Of a stretch of 64,000 nt of DNA, positions 51,624 through 61,993 are shown piece by piece. This stretch comes from CAZGHS01 sp964525495. GTDB lineage: Bacteria; Patescibacteriota; Microgenomatia; JALYQM01. Within the stretch, counting starts at the first letter, position 1; every line of letters starts with the position of its first letter. The position numbers were made by a program, and so were the translations under genes. The notes beneath the pieces were generated by a model. That model worked only from the letters and a program-made list of their open reading frames with translations. It did not search any database and had not been told where the DNA came from. The stretch is taken from assembly GCA_964525495.1 (NCBI GenBank), contig CAZGHS010000002.1, forward strand, positions 120,819 through 184,818, in the 5' to 3' direction.

Positions 51624-52959
51624 GCCGTACTCCTCGAATCTGTTTGATAAACAGTGGCAAAGAACATACATAGACACACGCCAACCCCAGCTGTAGATAC
51701 GACCACATTGGGAGTGACGATTCTATCCCATAGAACAGAGTATTCTCAAGAGGAACACCCACACCAAAGTACTGATAATACACGTACACATAATACAAGT
51801 TAATCAAATGAATAAATACCAAAACGCAGTACAGGAAAATAAAGAATATATGAGACGGCTTAAGAACTAATTCAAGCCAATCAGAAGTTTTCGCTTTACG
51901 TTGTAGAACCAAGAACATTCCAAACGCAGTAATAACATAAAAGAAAAATGGATATAAATAGCGCTCATGCATACGGGTCAGAAGCATAACACCAGCTAAG
52001 ACGAGGTATGAGCAGAGGAGTAGGAAATAGAAAAGCTTGTGCTCATATGTTTGCTTATACATCGCTCGCCAGAATGCAAAAAAACCAGTCGCAGCAGCCA
52101 ATATGAACAAATAGGTTCCTACCATTTGCTGAGTCAGTCCAAACATAAAGGTTTCCGTATCAGGCTTCCAAAATCCATACGTTCCCCACAGGTTAAATGT
52201 ATTTATTGACCCATACTTATACGTATCAATAGAGGCCTGCAAAATCCCATACAATTTACCAAGGCTATCAACTCCGAAAAACGGAAAGCACAACGCATAG
52301 AACGTACCGATTGAAATCAAAGCCGAAGTGATAAAAACTCTCTGAGAATAATTATTCAGTAAGAACAGTAAGTAAGCTGGCGCTACGATAACTGCTTGCG
52401 GTTTTATTACACATGCAACAACATACAATCCACACGCGACAGGCAATTTCTTCTTTATTAAGTAAAAGAAAGATAGTGCTAAGAAAAAGGTGAACACTGA
52501 GTCGACCTGTCCCCAGATAGCACCATTAAAAAACGTAAAAGGACTAAATAAATACAAACTCGCTATAAATACTGAAATTGATAGGGAATGTTCTTTAGAC
52601 GGCGTGACGCGACGTAGTCCGAGATAAATAAGCAAGCCAGTCATCAGGTCAAGTAACAGTGGCATACTCTTCTGGAGAGCCTCATAGAGCTCACGAGAGG
52701 CATCGGCGAAGAGTATTCCTTTTATCGAGGCAACAACCCACAAAAAGTAAAAATATCCTGGCGCATAGTCAGTCCAGATTCCGCTTGAGTAAAAGTTCGC
52801 AAATCCAACCTCACGAACATGCTCTCCCCATGCAATAAACGAGTCCATATCTGTTTTAAACGGAGCAAACGACATGAAAAACAGACGCACAATTACAGCA
52901 ATCCCCAATATGGTAAGGAAAGTTTTATGTCTGATAAAGAGCGACGTAACTTTATTCAT
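51616..52959 (-). CDS. GT-C type membrane glycosyltransferase
   Basis: The 447-residue protein has about ten membrane segments. The first outer loop has DMDSFIAWGEHV with an acidic pair and WTDYAPGYFYFLW, patterns of GT-C enzymes of the mannosyltransferase type, which use lipid-linked sugars; FNGAIWGQVDSVF is also typical. It overlaps the PMT gene by 8 bp and the upstream frame by 8 bp, so translation is coupled. The substrate is unknown; mannose is likely from context. Confidence 0.75.
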   Translation of the reverse strand: MNKVTSLFIRHKTFLTILGIAVIVRLFFMSFAPFKTDMDSFIAWGEHVREVGFANFYSSGIWTDYAPGYFYFLWVVASIKGILFADASRELYEALQKSMPLLLDLMTGLLIYLGLRRVTPSKEHSLSISVFIASLYLFSPFTFFNGAIWGQVDSVFTFFLALSFFYLIKKKLPVACGLYVVACVIKPQAVIVAPAYLLFLLNNYSQRVFITSALISIGTFYALCFPFFGVDSLGKLYGILQASIDTYKYGSINTFNLWGTYGFWKPDTETFMFGLTQQMVGTYLFILAAATGFFAFWRAMYKQTYEHKLFYFLLLCSYLVLAGVMLLTRMHERYLYPFFFYVITAFGMFLVLQRKAKTSDWLELVLKPSHIFFIFLYCVLVFIHLINLYYVYVYYQYFGVGVPLENTLFYGIESSLPMWSYLQLGLACVYVCSLPLFIKQIRGVRHE

Positions 52960-54456
52960 GCGTATATTTTTCTATAGTTATATTACCTGGGAGTACTTTA
53001 GTCCAGACCGGAGTTGTCGAAGTCTTGACTACTGTCTCTCTCCATCCCTTAGGATATTCTGGATGGTCTTTATTTTCCTCAACTATTAAATAGTAATCCA
53101 CATCTTTTCTTTCTCGAGGCCTATATCCTCGTTGGTCACCTTGCCAGTAAAAAAGATACCGATAGGTGTAGTCATATATTGGTGGAGTATAAACCCACAC
53201 ACCAAATTCACTAGTCCCAGCATCAGCATAAATAGTATTAATCACAGCCATTTCATTCCTATAAATCCCAGGCTCTTTGTCGAGGAAACGTAAGTCAGTA
53301 ATAAACGCCTGAAACGACATTACAAAAAACAGTGTTAATCCAAAACATACAAGATATTTTGTAATGCGATGTAGGGGACTAACCTATAAAGAGCATACGC
53401 AAGAAGAAAATAGTAGCTTACTTGCAAACTAATCCAATAATAATGCCAGGCGTGACGTGTATATACCATCATACCGGCAAATACGAGAACAGGCAGAAGG
53501 CCAAAAATAGTGTAATATTTGAGTGACTCGAAATTCCGCTTATACGCTGCATATCCAACTCCTAAACAACTAAGTCCTAACATGAAATACCCTACGACCG
53601 GATGCTGGGTAACCGCGAAAACAGTCGCTTTCGTCAATTCGTTGATTCTATATCCAAAGCGCAGATCCATCGGAATAAAATCACCAAGCAATTCGTTTTT
53701 TCCTAAAAGAATATTTGATAACGTATTTGTCATAAGCATCCCGTGTCTAAAATCAAATGCTATTAACGGAATGAATGCAACAAAAAAGAAGAGGAATGAA
53801 CCCCAGAAATATATATTTTTATAAAATTTCTTCGCAAATAAAATACCAACTATAAACATGTAGGGAATCAAAAAAGCACCAAAAGCAATTTCAAATTGAG
53901 CAATTAATCCAGCTACAAGTCCGGCCAGCAACCAATAGCGAGAGTTTTTTTGCAATGCTCCCAAGACAGCAAAATAAAAGATAACCAGCAAAACTGGAAT
54001 CCAGTAAGGGTTCCAAAACATCGCCGAAACAGTGATAGATCCATAAGCCAGCAGATAGATAAGGGAAAGAATAAAACCAAAAGACTTAGAAAAAAATCTG
54101 GATCCAAGGTAATAGCACAACAAACCGCCAAGTAACTGTGCCAGTACGACCATTGTTACACCGCTAGCTGGATGTCCTCCACTCAATAGAAAACCTATAG
54201 CTAAAAGGTAATAATGAACTGGTCCATGGAAGATGCCAGGAAGTCCAGTAGTCGGACCAATCAAAGTAAAATTATGGTCAACAACTATTTTACGTACATC
54301 AAGCATGTCTCGGCCATGGTCATACAAATACGGAAAAGTCCCATCTATAACAGGGCGAAAACGAATAATAGCAGAGAGTAAGAAAATAAGAACAAAACAG
54401 GCTGTATAAATATCAATTGACTTCAAAAAATGCTTTATTCGTGTTAGAAAAGGCAT
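52952..54456 (-). pseudogene. GT-C glycosyltransferase split by a frameshift
   Basis: Two frames, 54456-53335 (373 codons, membrane part) and 53320-52952 (122 codons, soluble part), read as one gene. The first ends in LYRLVPYIALQ; switching frame near 53380 at a CCCC run gives SPLHRITKYLVCFGLTLFFVM, a membrane segment that runs directly into MSFQAFITDLRF. The joined protein would be about 510 residues, like the two 516-residue paralogues upstream. It resembles dolichyl-phosphate-mannose type GT-C enzymes (YDHGRDMLDVRKIV in the first loop). It may be a sequencing error or a true inactivation. Confidence 0.65.
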
Positions 54457-54465
54457 ACCAGAGCA

Positions 54466-55545
54466 TTATACTCTGACAACTGACTTGTCGCCAATAAACA
54501 ATTCTACGCTTGAGGTTGGTCCACCGCTCGAAGTTACCGTGCTGCCAGCGCCAATCAAACTGGAATCTATAGGCTGCCCGACATGAGACAAAGTTACCCT
54601 TTCCATCAGCACGCTATTCTCCACATGGCTCATTTCAATCGAGCATTTATCAGAAATAGAAGTATACGGACCAATGTATGAACTCATAATTTTAACATTG
54701 TTACCTATTATCACTGGCCCACGGATATGCGAATCATAAATCTCACAGTTCTTGCCGATTTGCACACGATTCTCGTAAGAAGATGTCGAATCGAGCTCGG
54801 TTTCCACTAAAGTCTTCAACCGGGTATCCAGCATATATTGATTGGACTCAATCCAATCGTCAAACTTACCTGGATCAAGCCAAGTACCTGAATATTCAAC
54901 CACGTCGACTCGCAAACCGTGATCTATCAGCCACTGATACGCCATTGGTATTTCATATTCTCCACGAGCAGAAGGTTGGATCGCATCTTTACCTTTAAAC
55001 ACATCAAAGGCATGTGAATCAAAAAAGTACAAACCTGGGATTGCATAATCATGAGGCGGATCACTTGGCTTCTCAACATATTGGAGTAAACGGCCATCAG
55101 CAGTAAAGAATGGGACTCCTAGACGATGATTCTCTTTATGGTGGACCATAGTCACCATGCCATTAGGCTTTTCTTTTTCAAAATAACGGACCAGATCCGA
55201 GATACCATCTGTGAAAATATTATCTCCCAAGTGAAAAACAAAACAATCGCCATCAATAAACTCTTCACACACTTTGTAAATATGAGCAACACCAAGCGGC
55301 TCTGGCTGTTCAATATAGGTTAAATTCACATTCCATCGCGAACCATCTCCCAGGTAAGATCTAACCATTTCAAGATTTGGAGGATTATATGTAATAGCAA
55401 TTTCAGTTATTCCAGCTGCAGCAATTGTTTCGATCGGGTAATAAATGAGTGGTTTATTCGCAACAGGAATAAAATGTTTATTTGAAGAAAAAGTCAGGGG
55501 CCGCATGCGAGTGCCACGTCCACCTGTAGGTATAATAGCTTTCAT
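54466..55545 (-). CDS. glucose-1-phosphate thymidylyltransferase-type nucleotidyltransferase
   Basis: The 359-residue enzyme has the sugar-nucleotide transferase signature KAIIPTGGRGTRMRPLT (residues 2-18) and HLGDNIF near 107, followed by left-handed beta-helix repeats (about 265-350: VQIGKNCEIYDSHIRGPVIIGNNVKI). This is the long form of RmlA-like enzymes that make dTDP-glucose. I start at ATG 55543-55545 (MKAIIPTGG). It supplies nucleotide sugars for the surrounding glycosyltransferases. The NTP preference is not certain. Confidence 0.88.
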   Translation of the reverse strand: MKAIIPTGGRGTRMRPLTFSSNKHFIPVANKPLIYYPIETIAAAGITEIAITYNPPNLEMVRSYLGDGSRWNVNLTYIEQPEPLGVAHIYKVCEEFIDGDCFVFHLGDNIFTDGISDLVRYFEKEKPNGMVTMVHHKENHRLGVPFFTADGRLLQYVEKPSDPPHDYAIPGLYFFDSHAFDVFKGKDAIQPSARGEYEIPMAYQWLIDHGLRVDVVEYSGTWLDPGKFDDWIESNQYMLDTRLKTLVETELDSTSSYENRVQIGKNCEIYDSHIRGPVIIGNNVKIMSSYIGPYTSISDKCSIEMSHVENSVLMERVTLSHVGQPIDSSLIGAGSTVTSSGGPTSSVELFIGDKSVVRV

Positions 55546-55578
55546 GCACTGCAAATATAGTTTAATTTAAGTAAAAAG

Positions 55579-56457
55579 TCAAACCAAGGCTTTTTTTGCA
55601 TACACAATCATGTTGTCACCAAAATATAAATACAAAGATCTTTCGTAAAGCATTCGTTTCATAAATGCAGATCCTAAAAATTTCTCCAGAAGAGGCAAAG
55701 AAAAATGGCGGGCAACACGGGTAATATACGGATAGCTCAACCATTTACCCCGAGATTCAATGCGGACAACTTCAAAACCAGATTGTCGTAACATTTCAGT
55801 AATAGTTTCGCGAGAAAAATAGAAAAAATGATGAGGCGGAGCAAAGAAATGATTATGTTTTCCCAGTAATCGAGCATACAACGATCCAACATCCCCAGTA
55901 CTGATCATCAATACACCAGTATCTTTCATAACCGTTCGTATTTTTTTTAAATCCCTCACAGGATCATTCAAATGCTCTACCAAATCAAACATAGTCACCA
56001 CATCAAAAAAACTATCTTCAAACTTTCCTCGATGTAACGAACTCGTCTGTATTCGATTCTGCAAATTTTTATCAGCATGGGCCGTAATAAACGGCGAAGT
56101 ATCAATGCCATATGATTTGAATCCAACTTTTTCAGACTCGTCCATCAAAAATCCGGCTGCACACCCGACATCGAGCAGATTGCCTGAAGAACAAAAACGT
56201 TTAAGTCCTCGTAAATAACTAGCGTTATTCTTTCGGATCATTTTCTCTTCGGCAAAATAGTCAGAATATCCATATTTGTCATCAATACCAACAAAATATC
56301 CTTCGTCATAATAGTCTGCAAGAAATTGGTCATACGATTTGTCAAACCAGGTCGCATACAGTCCACAGCGAGGGCATCGAATGATCGAATATCCATGCTT
56401 ATCAAACGCAAATTCCATCAGGCACGCGCATTCAAGATAACAGTAAGGGAAATTCAT
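55579..56457 (-). CDS. class I SAM-dependent methyltransferase
   Basis: The 292-residue protein has the SAM-binding motif NLLDVGCAAGFLMD (about 93-106), then VVTMFDLVEHLND (motif IV region) and HHFFYFSRETI. A CPRCG pair in the first 35 residues may hold zinc with two earlier Cys, as in Methyltransf_13/23 type sugar methylases. It lies within the glycosylation operon, so a sugar or lipid-linked glycan is the probable substrate. Confidence 0.85.
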   Translation of the reverse strand: MNFPYCYLECACLMEFAFDKHGYSIIRCPRCGLYATWFDKSYDQFLADYYDEGYFVGIDDKYGYSDYFAEEKMIRKNNASYLRGLKRFCSSGNLLDVGCAAGFLMDESEKVGFKSYGIDTSPFITAHADKNLQNRIQTSSLHRGKFEDSFFDVVTMFDLVEHLNDPVRDLKKIRTVMKDTGVLMISTGDVGSLYARLLGKHNHFFAPPHHFFYFSRETITEMLRQSGFEVVRIESRGKWLSYPYITRVARHFSLPLLEKFLGSAFMKRMLYERSLYLYFGDNMIVYAKKALV

Positions 56458-56461
56458 AAAA

Positions 56462-58012
56462 TTACTGAGCAGTAATTCGTTCCATTTCGACTAAGTTTCC
56501 GGAAGGGTCAAAGATATAGAAGACACCTTTTTTGCTACCTCGCTGTTTCAGCAGCATCTGCGCTTCTTCAACTGACCCTGCATTCAAAATACTCCTCTTT
56601 GCAGAAAATGTCAGCATAGGATTAAAATACCCGCCTTGCATAAACACTGTCTCGTCTGGCTGTGCAGTTTCGCGGATGGCTTGTCCTATCTGAGTATAGT
56701 ATGTATTAACGCGCAAATCGGGAGGGTTGTCTCTGGAATATTGCTGATAAGAAGTAGCCAAAATGAATACTACAGAAAATACTGCGGTAGTCCACAGAAG
56801 GCGCTTATTGGTTTGTATATGCTCTGCCACATGAGCAAAAAACAAACCAAACAATACTGCCAACAAAAAACTACCTTTAAATACAGAGAAATCATGAATA
56901 ATCGTGAAATTCGAAAAAGCCAGATGATGCATCACAATAGGTATGCCTACTAAAACAACAAAAAGAAGTTCCTCTCGAGAAAGCAACGACGCTACTTTCT
57001 TATGTATAAAAATAGCACTTACACCAAACAAAAATACCAAAAGCAGTACAGGATAATATCCAACAATATAATGGTTTGCAATTGCTTCGTATGTACTCGG
57101 CGAAATAATCGCCCCCCAAGCTCCACCAGCATCCATCGAGCTATTCCGAATCATGTATTTCTCGGTCATACTCGCGCGCAGTTTATCAAACCCAGCAATG
57201 CTGCTGTATATTCCTACAATAAATCCTCCTGCTGCCAGCGAAGATAACGCAACACTGAGAAAGAGCACAATCGAACGGAAGTAAAATAGTGCAACGAGGG
57301 CAACAACGAAAGCATAAAAAACTCCCAGCCACTCGGTGAAAATCATAAGGCCAACCAGGACTGAGATTAGAGCAAGTTGTAAGGGAGGAATCGCAGACTT
57401 CTTTTCAGCTAAGCGAAGTATTAAGTACGTTGCAATAATCCACAACAATTGCACAAGCATATCCGAGAAATAAACGTTCGACCCAAACCACAATCCTTGT
57501 GCTGTAAAAATATACCCACTCGCTCCCAATAGTGAAGGAAGATACGCTCTACGCGAAAATCGTCGTAGCGTAAAAAGCAAAATAGTAAAATACACAAAAG
57601 CTGCTCCAATAAAATGAATCAGCATATTAAATATTTGCAAGGGTACTATATCTGGCTGAACACCAATGGTTTTGAAAATAAAATAGGGAAGCCAAAATCC
57701 TAGTGGTCCGTATGACAAATAGTACATATTCCCGCGGGAGTCAAACACTGCTCCAGGGAAGTCGATCGGATATTTGTCCTCAGGATTAGAGAAGTTAAAT
57801 ACTGGACTGAACGAATAATGTGCTATACCCTTTGCATCCCAAGACTGCATAGTAATAAGCATGTGTGCTGTCAGCCATTCATGGTGAAAGGAAAGGGGAC
57901 GATTAATATTAGGAAATCGTATGTACAGAGCAAACAGAAAAATGACAAGCAAAATAATTGAATGAGTCCAGATGTGCTTGTTTTCTGATCGGAATAACAT
58001 GAGTCCTTTCAT
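56462..58012 (-). CDS. GT-C type membrane glycosyltransferase, paralogue A
   Basis: The 516-residue protein has about ten membrane segments and a soluble C-terminal part (about 445-516). It shares motifs with the gene before it: HHEWLTAH near 44 and an MYYLSYGPLGFWLP segment. Its start overlaps the upstream stop (ATGA). The extracellular C-terminal domain is similar in position to that of the frameshifted gene. Substrate unknown, probably polyprenyl-phosphate sugar. Confidence 0.75.
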   Translation of the reverse strand: MKGLMLFRSENKHIWTHSIILLVIFLFALYIRFPNINRPLSFHHEWLTAHMLITMQSWDAKGIAHYSFSPVFNFSNPEDKYPIDFPGAVFDSRGNMYYLSYGPLGFWLPYFIFKTIGVQPDIVPLQIFNMLIHFIGAAFVYFTILLFTLRRFSRRAYLPSLLGASGYIFTAQGLWFGSNVYFSDMLVQLLWIIATYLILRLAEKKSAIPPLQLALISVLVGLMIFTEWLGVFYAFVVALVALFYFRSIVLFLSVALSSLAAGGFIVGIYSSIAGFDKLRASMTEKYMIRNSSMDAGGAWGAIISPSTYEAIANHYIVGYYPVLLLVFLFGVSAIFIHKKVASLLSREELLFVVLVGIPIVMHHLAFSNFTIIHDFSVFKGSFLLAVLFGLFFAHVAEHIQTNKRLLWTTAVFSVVFILATSYQQYSRDNPPDLRVNTYYTQIGQAIRETAQPDETVFMQGGYFNPMLTFSAKRSILNAGSVEEAQMLLKQRGSKKGVFYIFDPSGNLVEMERITAQ

Positions 58013-59559
58013 TGCGTATTCTCTACGCGAGTAATCGATGAGATATTTAAATAAGGATCCAAAACAAAAAGCACACCTTTTTTCTGCTTAAGCTCAATTA
58101 GTTTCTGTGATACACAGGCCGTATCTGGACACATCAGGACATTTCTCTGAGCATAGTAAATAATTGATGGATCATCGAATGCCCAGTGATTAGCAAATAC
58201 AACTTCATCATCTGAGGCTTCCGTTTTCATTGCAAGAGCAACTTTTTGTACATGTCCATCTTGAACTGCCGCAACAGCATTCTGCTCAAAATAAACACGG
58301 GTCCCGGAGGAAAGAATAAACATACCCATAAAAAGCGTAAATAGAATCTGAAGCGGTCGTGACATTTCATTGACTAACTTAGTCCACAACGCTCCAACGA
58401 TGATAGCCAAGAACACCGCTGCTTTAAATATAGAAAAGTCATGAATGGCAGTAAAATTAAAAAGCAATAAATGATGCATCACAATAGGAACAAGACACGA
58501 AAGTAGAAAAAGGTATTCACTACGAGTAAAGTACGTGGTGATTTTTTTGTGCACAAAGAAATAACTTAGCGAAAGAAACGCTAAAATAGTAAGCACTACT
58601 CCGTATCCTGCGATATAAAAAGAGATGACGCGATCACGCGCAAACTCGTCACGAATCGTAATACCAGCATCACTCTTAGCGGCATCCCCGAATCCACTTC
58701 GCGACAAGAACTTCTCATACAGCACCTGACCATATGTAGAAAATCCGTCGATGGAAGAATATTGCACAAACATCAAAGCCAAAGCCCCGATCACTGCTGA
58801 TCCGACCATGATTTGTTGTCGAGAGATTCGTCGCTGCGTAAAAAGCAGATACAGAACGACAGTACCTGCAAAAAATACACCAATCCACTCGGTATAAACC
58901 ATCAGAAAAACGACAAGGCACAGTAGTTTAAATTGGAGACCATTATATGCATGAGTCTGGGCTACTCGTAAAAATAAGTAGATGCCCATAATCCAGAGGG
59001 CTTGAACTAACATATCCGAGAAATAAACACCCAGCGTAAACCAAAGCGTTGCAGGAGTAAAAAGATAGACCACCGCACCAATTAATCCGCCGTAATTAAA
59101 TGCGAAAAACGATTCTTTTCGCAAAGTATTAATAATTCCATAAATAAACACGGTTCCAATCAAGTGGAGTAGAAGGTTAAAAATCTGCATAGAAAAAACA
59201 GAAACAGGAAGGAAAGTTAGTTTAAAGAACAAGAACGGCAACAGAAAGCCTAGAGGTGGATACGACAAATAGTACATATCTCCTTTAGTGTCAGTCAATA
59301 TTCCACCCACAAACGTTGTCTGCACAAAACGGTCGCCCTCATGAGGATATGTATAGACGGGGCTAAAATGATAGTTTTGAATACCAGCCATGTCCCAGAT
59401 AGAAAGTGTAACTAAGGTATGTGCGGTCAGCCATTCATGATGGTGCAAATTAAGCGGCGATCCGATATGAGGCAATCGTATAAAAAGAGAGTAGAAATAC
59501 AAACCCAATACCAGCGCTAAACTTAAAAAAACATGACGGTGTTTAGCGATGTAGCGCAT
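58009..59559 (-). CDS. GT-C type membrane glycosyltransferase, paralogue B
   Basis: The 516-residue protein is a paralogue of the following gene with the same length and motifs (HHEWLTAH, MYYLSYPPLGFLLP, and a late LFVLDPYLNISSI end). Tandem duplication is likely. It is one base from the upstream gene and shares four bases with the next, so translation is coupled. It should transfer a sugar from a lipid carrier outside the membrane. Confidence 0.75.
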   Translation of the reverse strand: MRYIAKHRHVFLSLALVLGLYFYSLFIRLPHIGSPLNLHHHEWLTAHTLVTLSIWDMAGIQNYHFSPVYTYPHEGDRFVQTTFVGGILTDTKGDMYYLSYPPLGFLLPFLFFKLTFLPVSVFSMQIFNLLLHLIGTVFIYGIINTLRKESFFAFNYGGLIGAVVYLFTPATLWFTLGVYFSDMLVQALWIMGIYLFLRVAQTHAYNGLQFKLLCLVVFLMVYTEWIGVFFAGTVVLYLLFTQRRISRQQIMVGSAVIGALALMFVQYSSIDGFSTYGQVLYEKFLSRSGFGDAAKSDAGITIRDEFARDRVISFYIAGYGVVLTILAFLSLSYFFVHKKITTYFTRSEYLFLLSCLVPIVMHHLLLFNFTAIHDFSIFKAAVFLAIIVGALWTKLVNEMSRPLQILFTLFMGMFILSSGTRVYFEQNAVAAVQDGHVQKVALAMKTEASDDEVVFANHWAFDDPSIIYYAQRNVLMCPDTACVSQKLIELKQKKGVLFVLDPYLNISSITRVENTQ

Positions 59560-59560
59560 A

Positions 59561-60748
59561 TTAGATTATCGGAGTAGTAAAAAGTAAGTACAGATTAATA
59601 CTACAACTAATCAGAATTAAAAATCTATGAGAATGCGACAATGAGTGTCGAGCAAACGAATAAAGCAGTAGTACATATAAAATAGGAAAAAAGTCGGCAG
59701 CATAGCGAGGTCCGTAGGATACCCAACCAGTATTAAAATACATTAATAGTAAAGCAAGAGTTCCTAAAATAACCAACCAATACGATCGTATCTGTACATT
59801 GCGGCTGATAAATGTACGAAATGAATATAAGAAAAACGGCGCGATTACAAACAAACTAAGTCCCCACACACTGTATGAGTAATACGGATAGATCAGATGC
59901 GCAGTTCCGTCAGTGATAGGTGTAAGGGAAGCTACAAAATACCAGTAGAAATTCATTGGAATATGCTCTGTGCTAAAAACGCCGATTTGGCGGAGCGGTT
60001 CACTTACTGGACCCACGTCGTTTGTTGTATAGCCATTATCCAGCAGGGCTCCAAAACGGACATAGTTATAAGCCAGAAGTAACATTCCACTAAGTAGGAT
60101 AGGAATACAAAATGTTACTATTTTCTGTATCTTTTGAGCCCATACTTCATGTGTGCGGAGCCACAGTGCTACAAACGCCAGTCCAATAATCCCAGCCGTC
60201 GGTCTCGTGGCAAATATACACCCAAGTAAGATACCGAGCACAAATGGCCTTCGTTTTGTCTCCCATTCCAGCAAAGAAGCTAAAAGCAGTAAAATAGCTA
60301 TAACTTGAGAAAAAAACCAACTTTTTGGGTGAATCAACAATGGAATAGCTATCGAGCCAAAAAGAAATACGCAGCCCAAAAATATAGAATCAAGAGTACT
60401 AAATGCTCGATTTCGTGCAAGAAAGTAAAGCAGAAGGAATATACCGATTATGGCCACGAGTTGGCCATGCCACTGATTAAAACCGTCTATAAAAACTGCT
60501 TGGAAAGGCATGAGAAAGACAGAAGGGAATGGACCATTCGGCCAGTAATATTTACCATTAACCAATACTAAGTCATGAGTTATCGTATCTGTTATATCAA
60601 AGCGGCCAACTAAAAAGCTTTCAGTTAATGAAGAAAAGTGTTGCCAAGGCGTATTAAAATTACTGTAATAGAGAAAAGAAAAAATATAACAAAGTGCAGC
60701 GAGCCATGCAATTTGGAGGAAAATAAGAAAATTATGGACAAGTCGCAT
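59561..60748 (-). CDS. membrane glycosyltransferase-like protein, first gene of the operon
   Basis: The 395-residue protein has nine or so membrane segments, with NGKYYWPNGPFPSVFLMPF in an outer loop and YNYVRFG and YGPRYAADF near the end. These motifs recur in the divergent gene on the plus strand (NYARFG and FGYRYAMEA), so the two are paralogues of a GT-C type family. It starts at ATG 60746-60748 and overlaps the divergent gene's start by 15 bp. It heads the eight-gene operon down to 49683. Confidence 0.7.
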   Translation of the reverse strand: MRLVHNFLIFLQIAWLAALCYIFSFLYYSNFNTPWQHFSSLTESFLVGRFDITDTITHDLVLVNGKYYWPNGPFPSVFLMPFQAVFIDGFNQWHGQLVAIIGIFLLLYFLARNRAFSTLDSIFLGCVFLFGSIAIPLLIHPKSWFFSQVIAILLLLASLLEWETKRRPFVLGILLGCIFATRPTAGIIGLAFVALWLRTHEVWAQKIQKIVTFCIPILLSGMLLLAYNYVRFGALLDNGYTTNDVGPVSEPLRQIGVFSTEHIPMNFYWYFVASLTPITDGTAHLIYPYYSYSVWGLSLFVIAPFFLYSFRTFISRNVQIRSYWLVILGTLALLLMYFNTGWVSYGPRYAADFFPILYVLLLYSFARHSLSHSHRFLILISCSINLYLLFTTPII

Positions 60749-61984
60749 ACAGTTAAAAAAATTCTATCAGTACTCACAATAATTATAGCATCATACCTCA
60801 TTTATTCGGCAACAGCTATCAAAGGGGCAACACATTTTAACCACTTTGTTGTTCTTTCTGAACAATTCATGAAAGGGAAGATAGCATTAGATAATCCACC
60901 CGCGTATTTAGAGATATCGTACAACCCTCGCACTCAACAAAAATTTGTAGCATATCCTCCTATGCCTGCCGTAATGATCATGCCGTTTGTGGCATTAAAT
61001 TTCGCCGACAAAAACCAAACATACTATACTATTCTCTTCGCCTCAGTAACCATCGGACTCGCCTTTATAGTATTTAAGCGTTTGTTCAGTCAACGAACAA
61101 GTTTACTACTCACATTTCTGTACGGATTTGGCACCAGTTTCTGGTATCTCACTACCGAAGGATCTTCTTGGTATATATCTCATGTCATTGCTGCCTTTTT
61201 CATATTCCTCAGTCTTATAGCGCTCAATATTCGTAAGCACGAAGATGAGATACAGTATGAAAAAAATCCAACACGCTGGTTGTTATCAGGACTTGCACTA
61301 GGTGCAGCCTTTATGACGCGGGACCCTTCTATTCTCGCATCAACATTCTTTATCTCTCTGCCTTTTCTCCATCTAAAATTTAGAGAATTAATAAGCCATA
61401 AAGCAGTACATATTCTAAAAAACCACGCAAGACCGTTTGTATCTTTCGGTATAGCATTATCACTGTTTATTTCAGTAACATTTGCATACAACTACGCACG
61501 ATTTGGAACGATCAAACCAGTCCAGCACGATCATATACCCCATTTGCTCGAAGGTGAGATGTTTAAACACGGCTTTCTCAGTGTTCAGTATATTCCTCGA
61601 AGCATAAATTTCTTTTTTACTAAGATGCCGCTTCCATACGAGAAATTCCCTTATTTTATGCCTTCGATTGAAGGAATGGCTTTTTGGCTCGTATCTCCCT
61701 ATCTAGTATTCATCCTCTTCGCACAATGGAAAAAACCGTTTACCAGAGTCGCGTTCATCACAGCTTTAATAATGCTGATTCCTCCCTTCATGAACGGAAG
61801 TAACGGATTTGCACAATTTGGCTATCGTTACGCTATGGAAGCGACAATTTTCCTGATGCTCGTCTTCGGAACGTTTTTGGAAAGAAAATGGTGGTGGGTA
61901 AGTATTCCTCTGATGTTGGCCGCACCGCTCATTTCGTTCTGGGGCATCTATTTCATTCGTGTCTTGGGTATCTCAGGATGGTAA
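60734..61984 (+). CDS. membrane glycosyltransferase-like protein, divergent paralogue
   Basis: The 416-residue protein starts at ATG 60734 (MDKSHTVKKI); an upstream frame from 60638 is antisense to the other gene. It has about nine membrane segments, an outer loop with FVAYPPMPAVMIMPF and a late NYARFG motif. Its TAA stop lies within the miaA -10 box. It shares motifs with the minus-strand neighbour, so a GT-C role on lipid-linked sugars is likely. Confidence 0.7.
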   Translation: MDKSHTVKKILSVLTIIIASYLIYSATAIKGATHFNHFVVLSEQFMKGKIALDNPPAYLEISYNPRTQQKFVAYPPMPAVMIMPFVALNFADKNQTYYTILFASVTIGLAFIVFKRLFSQRTSLLLTFLYGFGTSFWYLTTEGSSWYISHVIAAFFIFLSLIALNIRKHEDEIQYEKNPTRWLLSGLALGAAFMTRDPSILASTFFISLPFLHLKFRELISHKAVHILKNHARPFVSFGIALSLFISVTFAYNYARFGTIKPVQHDHIPHLLEGEMFKHGFLSVQYIPRSINFFFTKMPLPYEKFPYFMPSIEGMAFWLVSPYLVFILFAQWKKPFTRVAFITALIMLIPPFMNGSNGFAQFGYRYAMEATIFLMLVFGTFLERKWWWVSIPLMLAAPLISFWGIYFIRVLGISGW

Positions 61985-61987
61985 AAT
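61982..61987 (+). promoter_or_regulatory. miaA -10 element overlapping the upstream stop codon
   Basis: TAAAAT includes the TAA stop (61982-61984); ATG 61994 is six bases later. Confidence 0.45.
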
Positions 61988-61993
61988 ATCCCT

